A stretch of 64,000 bases of DNA from Haloferula helveola (GCF_037076345.1 NZ_AP024702.1:1550001-1614000), one strand, 5' to 3'; shown: positions 25,782 to 34,971, numbered from the stretch's first letter. Notes: generated by a model not told the origin, from the sequence alone. Numbers and translations: made by a program.

Positions 25782-26186
25782 ATGTCGGACGAGCCCAATC
25801 CCAGCGCCTACCTGCCGTATCCGGTCTCGACCCTGAGCCCCCGGATCGTTCCGACCGACCTCTCAACCTTCAAGGCAAGGGGCATTTCCCAAGTCGAACG
25901 GGACCTCCAGCAGAAGCTCGTCGAACTGCGCGAGACCTACCTGCAGGCGATCGACCACTTCAATTGGAACAAGCTGGTCTACGAGGCGGACATCCAGTTC
26001 GAGCCGGTCGTCGGCGAGACCTACCATCTCTACGAAACCCGCGGGCGTCGGACGCTCTCGATGATCGGCCCCGACGAGTGGCCGATGCGGCATTTGGCCA
26101 GCGTCCGGCTCAACGTCGACCGCCAATGGCAGGTGGTCGAGGCGTCGGTGAAGCCGCAGGAGCTGTTCGGGACCGAGCGGGATTGA
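25782..26186 (+). CDS. DUF2452-like conserved protein
   Basis: 134 residues. The pattern LPYPVSTLSPRIVPTDLSTFK, then VYEADIQFEPVVGETYHLYE and LSMIGPDEWPMRHLASVRLN, resembles DUF2452, a small conserved family of unknown function found in several Gram-negative phyla. The start could also be the GTG at 25761. The stop codon coincides with the first base of an inverted repeat. No catalytic residues are recognisable. Confidence 0.72.
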   Translation: MSDEPNPSAYLPYPVSTLSPRIVPTDLSTFKARGISQVERDLQQKLVELRETYLQAIDHFNWNKLVYEADIQFEPVVGETYHLYETRGRRTLSMIGPDEWPMRHLASVRLNVDRQWQVVEASVKPQELFGTERD

Positions 26187-26280
26187 ATATCCAGCAAGGA
26201 ATGATCAATTTCCAGTGTCTGGATTCTCTGCGGCTTCGCGCTGCCGACCGTTGATCATTGATCATTCCTTGCTGGATATT
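26186..26280. repeat. Perfect 23-base inverted repeat
   Basis: The arms AATATCCAGCAAGGAATGAT... (26186-26208) and its perfect complement (26258-26280) are separated by a 49-base spacer. The element begins at the last base of the DUF2452 stop codon and is AT-rich compared with the genes around it. A GATAT-type direct repeat continues past the right arm (GGATATT at 26281). Confidence 0.88.
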
Positions 26281-26323
26281 GGATATTGATCTCCCCGGTC
26301 CCGCCACCTATCACCGCCCCGCC

Positions 26324-26431
26324 ATGACCCGTCCGCAGATCGAATTCAGCATCAAGGTCTTCATTGTCCTCCTGATCATCGCCTTCGGCGGTGCGCTGAC
26401 CTACGTTCTACGCACGCTCGGCTGGGCCTGA
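26324..26431 (+). CDS. 35-residue single-pass membrane protein
   Basis: ATG at 26324 opens a 35-codon frame, MTRPQIEFSIKVFIVLLIIA then FGGALTYVLRTLGWA. It is one hydrophobic helix with a short charged head and a basic tail. The composition is unlike noncoding DNA here. There is no known domain; the function, if real, would be that of a small membrane peptide. It is convergent with the DUF2237 gene. Confidence 0.5.
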   Translation: MTRPQIEFSIKVFIVLLIIAFGGALTYVLRTLGWA

Positions 26432-26435
26432 CCGG

Positions 26436-26801
26436 TCAGCCTCCCTGCCACTCCTTTTCGCGCAGGGTCTCGATATCGAGGAACTCGACTACCGACGCGT
26501 GGGTCGCCTCAAGCACCACGGGTGGTGCCTTCCCGGCCTTGAGCGCTTCTGCCCATCGGCTGAGGCAAACGCACCAGCGGTCGCCCGGATTCAACCCCGG
26601 AAACCCATATTCCGGACGAGGCGTGGACAGGTCGTTCCCCGCGGACCGGCTGAACTCTAGAAACTCGGCAGTCATCACCGCGCATACCGTGTGCATCCCC
26701 GGATCCTCGGCTGAGGTGTGACAACATCCATCGCGGAAATACCCGGTCATCGGGTCTTTCGAACAGGGCTCCAGTTCGCCACCGAGGAGATTTTTCGCCA
26801 T
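26436..26801 (-). CDS. DUF2237 family protein
   Basis: 121 residues. The pattern NLLGGELEPCSKDPMTGYFRDGCC, HTVCAVMTAEFLEFSRSAGNDLSTP, FPGLNPGDRWCVCLSRWAEALKAGKAPPVVLEATH is the DUF2237 signature: four conserved cysteines, a Trp-rich core, and a conserved His. The biochemical function is unknown; the Cys/His conservation suggests metal or redox involvement. Confidence 0.92.
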   Translation of the reverse strand: MAKNLLGGELEPCSKDPMTGYFRDGCCHTSAEDPGMHTVCAVMTAEFLEFSRSAGNDLSTPRPEYGFPGLNPGDRWCVCLSRWAEALKAGKAPPVVLEATHASVVEFLDIETLREKEWQGG

Positions 26802-26854
26802 GGGCTGAACAAACGGGGGGTCGATCCCGACGCAACGGAAAATCCGTTACAAAT

Positions 26855-27424
26855 TCACTCTTTCGGATCCTCGTCATCGACGAACTCCCCGCCCGCCACA
26901 TCGGTGCCGAACCGACGCTTGAGCTCGGCCCGGCGGGCTTGGTTCTGGGCCGTCAATTCCATCAGATCCCTTTCGTAAAGGACCCGCAGTTTGTTGCGCA
27001 CGATGAGCGTCAGGTGACGGACCGCCATCATCGATCCACCCAGCACGATCAGCGCGACCCCTCGCTCCAGATCCCAACCGGGGATCGAGAGAACGATGAT
27101 CACCGACTCGGCGGTCGCAAAGAAAATGAACCGGTTCGCGATCGACTCGTCATCGGTGAAAAACACGTAGGCCGCCCAAAGGATCACCGGAACGTAGATG
27201 ACCGCCCAAAGACCGGGGATCGGGATGAGCCACGCAAACAGGTAGAACTCGAGGTCGCCATCGATCCCCAGCAGGTTCAGATCCATGATCGCCTCCGCCG
27301 CTTCCACGGAGAAGGCTGCCGACACCGAGGCTACGAAAAGGCAGAGTATGGCGAGCAGACCCCGCTTCACCGTCTCGACGACGGAGGACCCCAGGATTTC
27401 CTCAATGTCGAGAGGCAGGCCCAT
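26855..27424 (-). CDS. Membrane protein with cytoplasmic helical tail, unknown
   Basis: 189 residues with about four hydrophobic helices (near residues 20-40, 60-90, 93-110 and 118-140) and a C-terminal basic/acidic helical region (LRVLYERDLMELTAQNQARRAELKRR) that may form a coiled coil. No recognisable family. It precedes, on the minus strand, the DUF2237 gene and follows the propeller gene by 15 bases. Confidence 0.65.
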   Translation of the reverse strand: MGLPLDIEEILGSSVVETVKRGLLAILCLFVASVSAAFSVEAAEAIMDLNLLGIDGDLEFYLFAWLIPIPGLWAVIYVPVILWAAYVFFTDDESIANRFIFFATAESVIIVLSIPGWDLERGVALIVLGGSMMAVRHLTLIVRNKLRVLYERDLMELTAQNQARRAELKRRFGTDVAGGEFVDDEDPKE

Positions 27425-27439
27425 CTCAAGTTCCGCGGC

Positions 27440-28645
27440 TTACTTCACACTCACGCACACTGCCTGACCTTCGTTGGTCTTGGCGAAGACCCGACCGTTG
27501 GCGTAGGCGACCGGAGCCCAGCACTTGCCGCTGAGCACTTTGGCCCGGCCGCTTTCCTTCCAGCCCTCACGCGCCGGCTTGCCGACCACAAGGTCGCCGG
27601 TCTCGGCCAACACGACGATCGAGTCGCCGACCATCAGCGAACTGCCGCGCGTTCCCGGCATCCCCTGACGCCAGTGGATCTTGCCGCTCGCCATGTCCAT
27701 GCGTATGAGCTCGGCATCGATATTCTTGTCGCCGAACACCCCGACGATGTCACCATCTTGGAGAATGCTGTTCTGGAAGATCATGCGGGTGTCCTCTTCC
27801 TTGTGCAGGACCTTCGGCTCCGCGCCCGAGACATCGACCACCACGTAGCCCATCCCGTAGCCCGAGGCCAGGAACAGCTTGCCGTCGAGATACTGCGGGT
27901 TGCTCGCGTTCACATCATACGACGTCCGCCAGCCGAAGTCGAAAAGCTCGTCACCCGTCGCGAGGTCGTAGGCGATGAACTCGCGGCCGTGGAAAGCCCC
28001 CATCGCCTTCTTGCCCTTGTGTTCGAAGAACACCGGTGTGGCGTATCCCGGCTTGGTCTTGCCGCCGAAGCGGCTCTTCACCTCGCCGGTTTTGGCATCG
28101 AGGGCATACACCGCCGCGTCACCCGAGCACGGCAGACAGTAGAGCCAGTCGTTCCACACGACCGGCGCCGCCGAGTAGCCCCACGACGGATCCTTACCGC
28201 CGAAGTCGGTCTGGTAGTGCTTGTGCCATTTCACCGAGCCGTCGGTGAGCGAGAGACAGAACAGATTGCCGGTCCGGCTCAGGGTGTAGACGCGGTCACC
28301 GACAACGGTCGGTGTCACGTTCGGCCCGCCGGCATAAAGCTTGGGATTCAGTTCCTCGGGATACTCGTGCTTCCAGAGCACCTTGCCGGTCGACGCCTCG
28401 AAGCACCAGATGATGTCCTTGTCCCCTTGGTTCCCCGGCACGATCGCCCGATCCCCGACGATGACGAATCCGGAACATCCCTTGCCGACGTCGGCCTTCC
28501 ACAGCACCTCGGGCTCGACCGATGCACCCAGCTCACCCTCGACCTTCGCAGCGCCATCGGGACCTAGGTATCGGGGCCAGTCAGAAGCGGCGGCGGGAAG
28601 CAGCAGGAACGCCGCGGCAGAGAGCGGAAGGAGGCAAGTTTTCAT
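27440..28645 (-). CDS. PQQ-like beta-propeller repeat protein
   Basis: 401 residues with a signal peptide (LLPLSAAAFLLLPAAA) after the ATG at 28645. The body is a beta-propeller of repeated W-x-x-x-x-x-G motifs: EVLWKADVGKGCSGFVIVGDRAI, STGKVLWKHEYPEE, NVTPTVVGDRVYTL, DGSVKWHKHYQ, KTGEVKSRFGGKT. It resembles the PQQ-binding-like or BamB-like propellers used in PVC bacteria. Such a propeller can serve as a quinoprotein, an outer-membrane assembly scaffold or a glycan-binding lid. None of these can be chosen from sequence alone. Confidence 0.9.
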   Translation of the reverse strand: MKTCLLPLSAAAFLLLPAAASDWPRYLGPDGAAKVEGELGASVEPEVLWKADVGKGCSGFVIVGDRAIVPGNQGDKDIIWCFEASTGKVLWKHEYPEELNPKLYAGGPNVTPTVVGDRVYTLSRTGNLFCLSLTDGSVKWHKHYQTDFGGKDPSWGYSAAPVVWNDWLYCLPCSGDAAVYALDAKTGEVKSRFGGKTKPGYATPVFFEHKGKKAMGAFHGREFIAYDLATGDELFDFGWRTSYDVNASNPQYLDGKLFLASGYGMGYVVVDVSGAEPKVLHKEEDTRMIFQNSILQDGDIVGVFGDKNIDAELIRMDMASGKIHWRQGMPGTRGSSLMVGDSIVVLAETGDLVVGKPAREGWKESGRAKVLSGKCWAPVAYANGRVFAKTNEGQAVCVSVK

Positions 28646-28878
28646 AATCGCAGAGGGTAGCCGCCTTCGGCTTCGGCGCAAGCGAAGCCGGAACCACCGG
28701 CGGCAAAACGGGCGGGAACGGCCTGATGACACAGGAAATGAATCGCTTTGGGAATGAAACGAACCCGAGCGAACGCATAGGAAAGCCGGAAGTTGCGCGG
28801 AATCGGCGAAATCCGGGTCATGCCCGACAAAGCGTTGACCGACCCGATCCCCGCACCACACTCCGCCCTCGTTAGAGC

Positions 28879-30969
28879 ATGAAACCACCGAAACCGACTA
28901 TCCACGCCGTCGTCGCCTCCGCCCTCGCCGCCCCCCTGCTCGCCCAGGACACGCTCGCCCCCACCATCGTCGACGCCGAGCGCGTGGATGACGACCCGGC
29001 CGCTGTCAGTGTGCTCTCCCGCGACTCGCTCGACATCTTCCAAACCGAATCGCTTTCCGACCTCTCCGGACTGGTCCCCGGCTTCCACGTCGTCTCTTCG
29101 GATTCCCGCGGCTACGGCCAGGTCGTCGCGATGCGCGGCTCGACCAACACGCTCTTCTTCGGTCCGGCCGCGCTCGGCATGACCATCGATGACCTGCCGT
29201 TCTCCGACGCGTTCACGTACCCCTCGGAGCTCCTCAAGCTCGATGAGGTTCGCGTCCACCGCGGCCCCCACGGCCCCTACTTCGGCCTCAATTCCCCGGC
29301 AGGCATGCTGGAAATGCGCACCGCGGCCCCCGGCGACACCCTCCACCACGAACTCGGCGTCGAGTACGGTTCCTACAACCGCTTCGCCGCCCGCGGCCTG
29401 TCGTCCGGCCCGATCGGCGACAACTTCGCCTACAGCGTCCAGCTTTTCCACGACCAGCGCGACGGCTTCATCCGCAACCCGCTGCTCGGCACCGAGACCG
29501 ACGACCGCGAGGCGACCGGCGGGCTCTTCAACCTCTACTGGCGACCGGACCCCGACACTGAAGTCCGTCTCCGGCTTTTCGCGGAGCACATCGATGACGG
29601 CTCCCAGCGCCTGAGCCGCCTCGATTCCCCGGATCCGTTCACGGTGACGTCCGACACGCCCGGCCGCACCGACCTTGAGCGCTATCAGATCTCCCTTCAC
29701 ACACGGAAAAACCTCACCGCCGGCACGCTCGAAACCATCCACGGTTTCCAGACTTGGGAGCTCAACCCCTCAACGGTCGACCTCGACCTCGCCAACCGTT
29801 TCACACCGTCCCCAGCCTTCACCGGTGGTTTCCCGGTGCCGGTGGACGCCACCTCGGCGATTTACCAGACGCAGGACGTCTTCTCGAACGAGATCCGCTT
29901 CACTTCCCCGGAGGAAAACTCCGTCCGCTGGCAGGCCGGGCTGTTCCAGATGTGGACCGAAAACTCCGGCGTCACACAGCGCAGCACGATCGCGCCGTTC
30001 GGCCCGATGGGCTTCTTCGTACCGATCCTCGCCGAGAACAACACCTTCGAAATCGAGAAGCTCAACCTCGCCGCCTACGGCAATGTCGCGTGGGACATCA
30101 CGGATGTTCTGACCCTCGATGCCGGCCTGCGGGTCGACTACCACGAGTCAGAGATCGCCCGGGTCCAGAACGCCGCCGCACCGGTTCCCGGCGTCACCTC
30201 GATCTACGGCAAGCAGGACGAGTGGTTCGTCTCGCCGGTGCTCGGCCTGACGTACTCGGTCACTCCCGCGGTTGATCTCTTCTACCGCACCTCGGTCGGC
30301 AACAAGCCGGGCGGCTACACCGCCTACAGCAATGATCCGCGCTTCGTTTCCTTCGACCGCGAGACCAACTGGTCGAACGAGATCGGCTTCGAATACGACT
30401 GCCCGGCCTACGACCTGCGCTTCGGCCTGCGGGCGTTCTACGACCAGATCGACGACTACCAATTCAACCAAGGCTCGCCGTTCTCCACCGACTTCGTGAT
30501 CCTGAATGCCGAGGAAGTCACTGCCTCGGGTGTCGAGTTCGACGCCGCCTGGGCCCCGGTTGACGGCCTGACCGTCCGCGGCTCGTTCGGCTACACCGAC
30601 GTCGAGTTCGATTCCTTCCGCGACCCCTACACCGGCACCGTGTTCAATGGCAACACCGTGCCCTTCGTGCCCGAATATACCGGCAGCCTCGGCGCCCGTT
30701 ACCAGTTCGCCTGCGGCTTCTACCTCGGAGCCTCCGCCCGCTTGGTCGGCCGCACGCACTTCGACTCCGCCAACACCCCGGGCTTCACCCAGGGCAGTTA
30801 CGTCACCTGCGACGCCGAGATCGGCTACCAGGCCGAGCACTTCTCGGTCGCGCTATACGGCACCAACCTGCTCGACGAATCCTACTACACCTTCATCAAC
30901 CCGCAGATCGTCGCCGGTTCGCCCGGCGACCCGCAGCAGTTCGGCGTCCGCGTCAGCACCACCTTCTGA
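28879..30969 (+). CDS. TonB-dependent outer-membrane receptor
   Basis: 696 residues with a signal peptide ending LLAQ. A plug domain (about 30-160) begins DTLAPTIVDAERVDDDPAAV and includes LSDLSGLVPGFHVV and the LDEVRVHRGPHGPYFG motif. A beta-barrel follows with alternating Tyr/Phe strands, and ends in the expected aromatic residue (VSTTF). This imports a scarce ligand across the outer membrane with TonB energy; the substrate could be a siderophore, vitamin or oligosaccharide. No SusD-like partner follows. The next gene encodes a PQQ-like propeller. Confidence 0.93.
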   Translation: MKPPKPTIHAVVASALAAPLLAQDTLAPTIVDAERVDDDPAAVSVLSRDSLDIFQTESLSDLSGLVPGFHVVSSDSRGYGQVVAMRGSTNTLFFGPAALGMTIDDLPFSDAFTYPSELLKLDEVRVHRGPHGPYFGLNSPAGMLEMRTAAPGDTLHHELGVEYGSYNRFAARGLSSGPIGDNFAYSVQLFHDQRDGFIRNPLLGTETDDREATGGLFNLYWRPDPDTEVRLRLFAEHIDDGSQRLSRLDSPDPFTVTSDTPGRTDLERYQISLHTRKNLTAGTLETIHGFQTWELNPSTVDLDLANRFTPSPAFTGGFPVPVDATSAIYQTQDVFSNEIRFTSPEENSVRWQAGLFQMWTENSGVTQRSTIAPFGPMGFFVPILAENNTFEIEKLNLAAYGNVAWDITDVLTLDAGLRVDYHESEIARVQNAAAPVPGVTSIYGKQDEWFVSPVLGLTYSVTPAVDLFYRTSVGNKPGGYTAYSNDPRFVSFDRETNWSNEIGFEYDCPAYDLRFGLRAFYDQIDDYQFNQGSPFSTDFVILNAEEVTASGVEFDAAWAPVDGLTVRGSFGYTDVEFDSFRDPYTGTVFNGNTVPFVPEYTGSLGARYQFACGFYLGASARLVGRTHFDSANTPGFTQGSYVTCDAEIGYQAEHFSVALYGTNLLDESYYTFINPQIVAGSPGDPQQFGVRVSTTF

Positions 30970-30978
30970 GGCCCGCCA

Positions 30979-31023
30979 CCGGGGTTTGTAGTTCCCCCTT
31001 CAGGGGGCTGCAGAACCCCGGCA
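30979..31023. repeat. Repeat hairpin with CTGCAGA motif
   Basis: GGGGTT...AACCCC forms an outer stem around CCCCCTTCAGGGGG. The core GGTTTGTAGTTCCCCC and CTGCAGA match the 18541 element; a partial third copy lies at 43695-43710. Confidence 0.75.
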
Positions 31024-31109
31024 TCGGCTCACCCCATTCCAATACCCCCTGATAGCCCGCGGAAATCCGAAACGTTGAGTTTCCACAATTGAACCCTAAG
31101 TTCAGCTTC

Positions 31110-33344
31110 ATGCGCCCGATCCCGACCTTCGCCCTCCTCGCCGCCCTTTCGGCACCGCTTCTGGCCGCGGTCACCGGCTGGACCGACTGGCGCGGCCCGC
31201 TCCAGACCGGTGCCTCGCTTGAAAAGGGGCTGCCGACCGACCTCAAGGCCGGGAACGAGCTCTGGACCTACGACATCAAGGGCGGAGGCACCCCGGTCAT
31301 TGCCGACGGGAATCTCTACGCCTTCGGGTTCTACGGCGAAAAAGGGGAGGACACCCGTGAGGCGCTGCTCTGCCTCGACGCGGTCACCGGCGAGAAGAAG
31401 TGGGAGGTGCTGCTTTCCGACTACATCAGCGATGTGGTCTACAACCGCTATGGAGTTGGCGCGCCCGTGGTCGATCCGGAGACCGGAAACGTCTATCTCC
31501 AGACGTCGAATGGCCGCTGCGTCGGCTACACCCGGGACGGCAAGCAATTGTGGGAAATCTCCCTGATCGAGGAGTACGGCCGTCTCACCTTCCCGAACGG
31601 CCGCACCGGCTCGCCGGCCGTCCACGGCAATCTGGTAATCTTCCACTGCGTTACCGCCAACTGGGGGCTCACCGGTCCGGCCCAGGACCGTTTTTACGCC
31701 TTCGACAAGACGACCGGTGAAATCGTCTGGTACTCGTCGCCCGGCGTTCGTCCGGTCGACTCGTCCTTCGCCATGCCGGTCTTCGCCAAACTCGGCGGCC
31801 ACGACGTGTTCTACTCCGGCGGCGGCGACGGCAATGTTTACTGCGTCGACGCCAACACCGGCAATCCGCTCTGGCGCTTTCCGCTCTCCGCGGGTGGTGT
31901 GAATTCCCAGGTGATCCTGCTCGGCAATGACCGCCTCGTCGCGATCCACGGCTCCGAGAATCTCGACGCATCGACCACCGGTCGCCTGACCTGCATCAAG
32001 ATTCCAACCACCTATCCGGACGAGCAACTGGTGCTCGGCAAGGAAGCAGAAGTCTGGCGCAACAACGACCACGTCGCCTTCACCTCCTCGCCGGTGCTTG
32101 CCGAGGGCAAGCTGTTCACCACCATCGCCACCGGCGAACTGCTCTGCACCGAACCGGAAACCGGCAAGACGCTCTGGAAGAAGAAGCTGGCTCCCGACCA
32201 GATCCACGCTTCGCCCGCCTACGGCGACGGCAAGCTCTTCGTGCCGATGTTCGACGGACACTTCTTCGTTCTCGATCCCGGCGACTCGGATGCGGAGGTC
32301 CTCTCGGAAGTGAAGCTCTCCGAGAACTGCCTCGGCGCCCCGTCGATCTGGGCCGGCAAGGTCTACCTGATCACCAAGTCCGGCATCCATTGCTGGGGCC
32401 CGGCCGAAGGCAAATTCGTGGGCGCCCCGAAGGAAAACACCGAGAGCCAGCCCGGAGAGATCGCCCAGCTCCAGATCGTCCCGGCTGAATTCGCCCTGCG
32501 GGCCGGCGAGTCCCAGGATTTCAAAGTCTTCGGCCTCGATTCGCATGGCACCCGCGTGAAGGAAGTCACTCCCGAATCGTGGGAGGCATTCATTCCGCCA
32601 ACCGCCAAAGTCAAAGCGAAGGTCGACGCGACTTTCGAAGGCAACACGCTGAGCGCCGGGCCGGACGCGCAACTCTCGGCCGGCGCCTTCAAAGCAAGCT
32701 TCGGCAAGCTCTCCGCCACCACCCGCGGCCGCGTGGTCGCAGGCCCCGGCTACAAGGAGGACTTCGAGTCGGTCCCGCTGGTCATGGACTCGCCCGAGGG
32801 CGAGAAGGTCAACTTCCCGCCGCTGCCATGGCTCGGCGCCCGGATCAAGTGGTACACGCTTGAGAAAGACGAATCCAAGGTCCTCGCCAACCGTCTCGAC
32901 AACGTCCTCTTCCAGCGGACGATGAACTTCTTCGGCGACGTTCACGAAACCGGCTACACGCTGCAGGCCGATGTCATGACCGACGGCAACCGCCGGATCA
33001 TGTCGAGCGTCGGACTCGTCAACCAACGCTACCTCATCGCCCTCGTCGGCAACTCGCAGATCCTCGAGGTCTCCTCGAACTACGAGCGGGTCAACCAGTC
33101 GGTGAAATTCAAGATCCAGCCGAATACCTGGTATCACCTCAAGACGCAGGTGAAGCGCAACGACGACGGTAGCGGCATGGTCCTCGCCAAGGCCTGGCCC
33201 CGCGAAGAAGGCGAACCCGAGGCCTGGACGATCGAGGTTCCGGTGAAGTACTGCCACCCGAACGGCGCTCCCGGCGTGTTCGCCTTCTCGCCCCAGGCCC
33301 AGAAGCGCGTTTACATCGACAACATCGAGCTTACGAAGCCCTGA
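31110..33344 (+). CDS. PQQ-like beta-propeller protein with C-terminal extra domains
   Basis: 744 residues from the ATG at 31110 (the TTG at 31089 is a weak alternative). Signal peptide RPIPTFALLAALSAPLLAA. Residues about 40-440 are a PQQ-like propeller with repeated W-x-x-x-x-G units (GTPVIADGNLYAFG, EKKWEVLLSDY, GAPVVDPETGNVYLQ). After that comes an Ig-like stretch (about 455-560) and a jelly-roll region from about 560 (GYKEDFESVPLVMDSPEGEK onward), seen in LamG/3-keto-disaccharide-hydrolase-like modules. This looks like a sugar- or polymer-binding protein joined to a propeller. Confidence 0.85.
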   Translation: MRPIPTFALLAALSAPLLAAVTGWTDWRGPLQTGASLEKGLPTDLKAGNELWTYDIKGGGTPVIADGNLYAFGFYGEKGEDTREALLCLDAVTGEKKWEVLLSDYISDVVYNRYGVGAPVVDPETGNVYLQTSNGRCVGYTRDGKQLWEISLIEEYGRLTFPNGRTGSPAVHGNLVIFHCVTANWGLTGPAQDRFYAFDKTTGEIVWYSSPGVRPVDSSFAMPVFAKLGGHDVFYSGGGDGNVYCVDANTGNPLWRFPLSAGGVNSQVILLGNDRLVAIHGSENLDASTTGRLTCIKIPTTYPDEQLVLGKEAEVWRNNDHVAFTSSPVLAEGKLFTTIATGELLCTEPETGKTLWKKKLAPDQIHASPAYGDGKLFVPMFDGHFFVLDPGDSDAEVLSEVKLSENCLGAPSIWAGKVYLITKSGIHCWGPAEGKFVGAPKENTESQPGEIAQLQIVPAEFALRAGESQDFKVFGLDSHGTRVKEVTPESWEAFIPPTAKVKAKVDATFEGNTLSAGPDAQLSAGAFKASFGKLSATTRGRVVAGPGYKEDFESVPLVMDSPEGEKVNFPPLPWLGARIKWYTLEKDESKVLANRLDNVLFQRTMNFFGDVHETGYTLQADVMTDGNRRIMSSVGLVNQRYLIALVGNSQILEVSSNYERVNQSVKFKIQPNTWYHLKTQVKRNDDGSGMVLAKAWPREEGEPEAWTIEVPVKYCHPNGAPGVFAFSPQAQKRVYIDNIELTKP

Positions 33345-33387
33345 CCGGATCCTCCTCGCCCCTGACCACCCACTTCCGATTCCAGCC

Positions 33388-34890
33388 ATGAAAGCAACGC
33401 TCCTTCTTCTCACCCTCAGCCCCGCCCTGATGGCCGCCGACTGGCCGATGTGGGGCGGCACACCCGACCGCAATATGACCGGCAAGGCCGGCAAGCTGCC
33501 CACGGAGGTCGAGGTCGGTGAAATCGATTCCGAAACCGAGCAGGTCGACCTTTCCTCGGCCAAGAACGTCCTCTGGGCCGCCAAGCTGGGATCCCAGACC
33601 TACGGCAACACGGTGGTCGCGGGCGGACGGGTCTACGTCGGTACCAATAACGAGTCGCCCCGCGACGCCAAGCAGAAGGGCGACCGCGGCGTGCTGATGG
33701 TGTTCGACGAAAAAACGGGCGAGTTCGAGTGGCAGCTCATCATTCCCAAGCTCGGCGCCGGCAAGGTCAGCGACTGGGAATACGTCGGCCTGTGCTCGTC
33801 GCCCTGCGTGGTCGGCGACAAGGCTTACCTGGTCACCAACCGCGGCGAGGTGATCTGCCTCGATACCAAGGGACAGGCCGACGGCAACGACGGCCCGTTC
33901 AAGGACGAGGCGAAGTACATGACCGCCGATCCGGAGAACCCGGTCGAGATCGGTGAGAAATACGCCGACATCCTTTGGGTTTATGACATGCGCGAGGAAC
34001 TCGGCGTTTTCCCGCACAACGTCTCGTCCTGCTCGCCGGTTATCGTCGACGGCATTCTCTACACCGCGACTTCAAACGGGGTCGACTGGTCGCACACCAA
34101 CATCCCCGCCCCGCTCGCGCCGGCTTTGGTCGCGATCGACGCGGAGAAGGGCACTCTCGTCGGCGAGGAAATCTCAGGCGTTTCCGAGAGGGTATTGCAC
34201 GCCTCGTGGAGTTCTCCCGCCTTCGGCAAGCTCGGCGGCAAGGACCGCATCGTTTGGGGAGGCGGCGACGGCTTCGTTTACGCCTACGAGCCGAAGCCGG
34301 TGATTGACGAGGACGAAGGGTTCGAAATCCTCAAGGAAGTCTGGCGCTACGACGCCAACCCACCGGAGTATCGGAAGAAGGAAGGCGAACCGATCAAATA
34401 CGCGACTTTCCGTGGGCCCAGCGAAGTGATCGGCACGACGGTCGTCGCCGACGACCACGTCTATGCGGTGATCGGCCAGGACCCGGAGCACGGTGACGGC
34501 GTCGGCATGATGAGCTGCCTCGATTCGAGCGGCAAACCGGTCTGGACCTTCAAGGACATCGGCCGCTCGATCTCCACGCCGAGCATCATCGACGGCTTGG
34601 TTTACGCAGCCGAATACGACGGCGACCTGCACTGCATCGATGCCAAGACCGGCGAGCAGTATTGGAAGAAGGAAACCTTCAGCCGGATCTGGGGCTCCAC
34701 CCTCGTGGCCGACGGCAAGGTCTACCTACCCACCGAGGACGGCGAGGTCCACATCGTATCGACCGGCAAGGAAATGAAGGAACTCGGCCTGCTCGAATTC
34801 GACGCACCGATCTACTCCAGCCCGGTCGTCGCCAACGATGTGCTCTACATCGCGACCATGACCCACATCTACGCGATCGCTTCCAAGTGA
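33388..34890 (+). CDS. PQQ-like beta-propeller protein
   Basis: 500 residues with a signal peptide (KATLLLLTLSPALMAA). The body is an eight-blade-like propeller: DWPMWGGTPDRNMTGKAGKLP, NVLWAAKLGSQTYGNTVVAGGRVYVGTNNES, TGEFEWQLIIPK, DGLVYAAEYDGDLHCIDAKTGEQYW, and LVADGKVYLPTEDGEVHIVST. It follows the preceding propeller gene by 43 bases, so the two are one operon. Clustering of propellers and a TonB receptor suggests a shared envelope role, but the ligand is unknown. Confidence 0.9.
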   Translation: MKATLLLLTLSPALMAADWPMWGGTPDRNMTGKAGKLPTEVEVGEIDSETEQVDLSSAKNVLWAAKLGSQTYGNTVVAGGRVYVGTNNESPRDAKQKGDRGVLMVFDEKTGEFEWQLIIPKLGAGKVSDWEYVGLCSSPCVVGDKAYLVTNRGEVICLDTKGQADGNDGPFKDEAKYMTADPENPVEIGEKYADILWVYDMREELGVFPHNVSSCSPVIVDGILYTATSNGVDWSHTNIPAPLAPALVAIDAEKGTLVGEEISGVSERVLHASWSSPAFGKLGGKDRIVWGGGDGFVYAYEPKPVIDEDEGFEILKEVWRYDANPPEYRKKEGEPIKYATFRGPSEVIGTTVVADDHVYAVIGQDPEHGDGVGMMSCLDSSGKPVWTFKDIGRSISTPSIIDGLVYAAEYDGDLHCIDAKTGEQYWKKETFSRIWGSTLVADGKVYLPTEDGEVHIVSTGKEMKELGLLEFDAPIYSSPVVANDVLYIATMTHIYAIASK

Positions 34891-34906
34891 AGCCTCGACC
34901 CTCTCG

Positions 34907-34934
34907 AAATGCGGTGGTTCCCCACCGCATTTTT
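34907..34934 (+). terminator. Intrinsic terminator of the propeller operon
   Basis: A 9-base-pair stem (ATGCGGTGG at 34909-34917 with CCACCGCAT at 34922-34930), flanked by A's and followed by TTTTG. Strong Rho-independent terminator. Confidence 0.9.
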
Positions 34935-34971
34935 GCTATCCGGATGCCCTGACCCAAGAAGCGAACGCTCC

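Noticed and set aside
26939-28567. Plus-strand frame of about 540 codons opposite the DUF-type membrane protein and propeller gene
   Set aside because: Rich in Arg/Asp/His with no domain, whereas the minus-strand genes have signal peptide, helices and propeller repeats.
31029-33584. Long open minus-strand frame of about 850 codons
   Set aside because: It is opposite the propeller gene, Val/Arg/Gly/Asp-rich without domains, and arises from the GC-biased third positions of the plus-strand gene, which has signal peptide and domain features.
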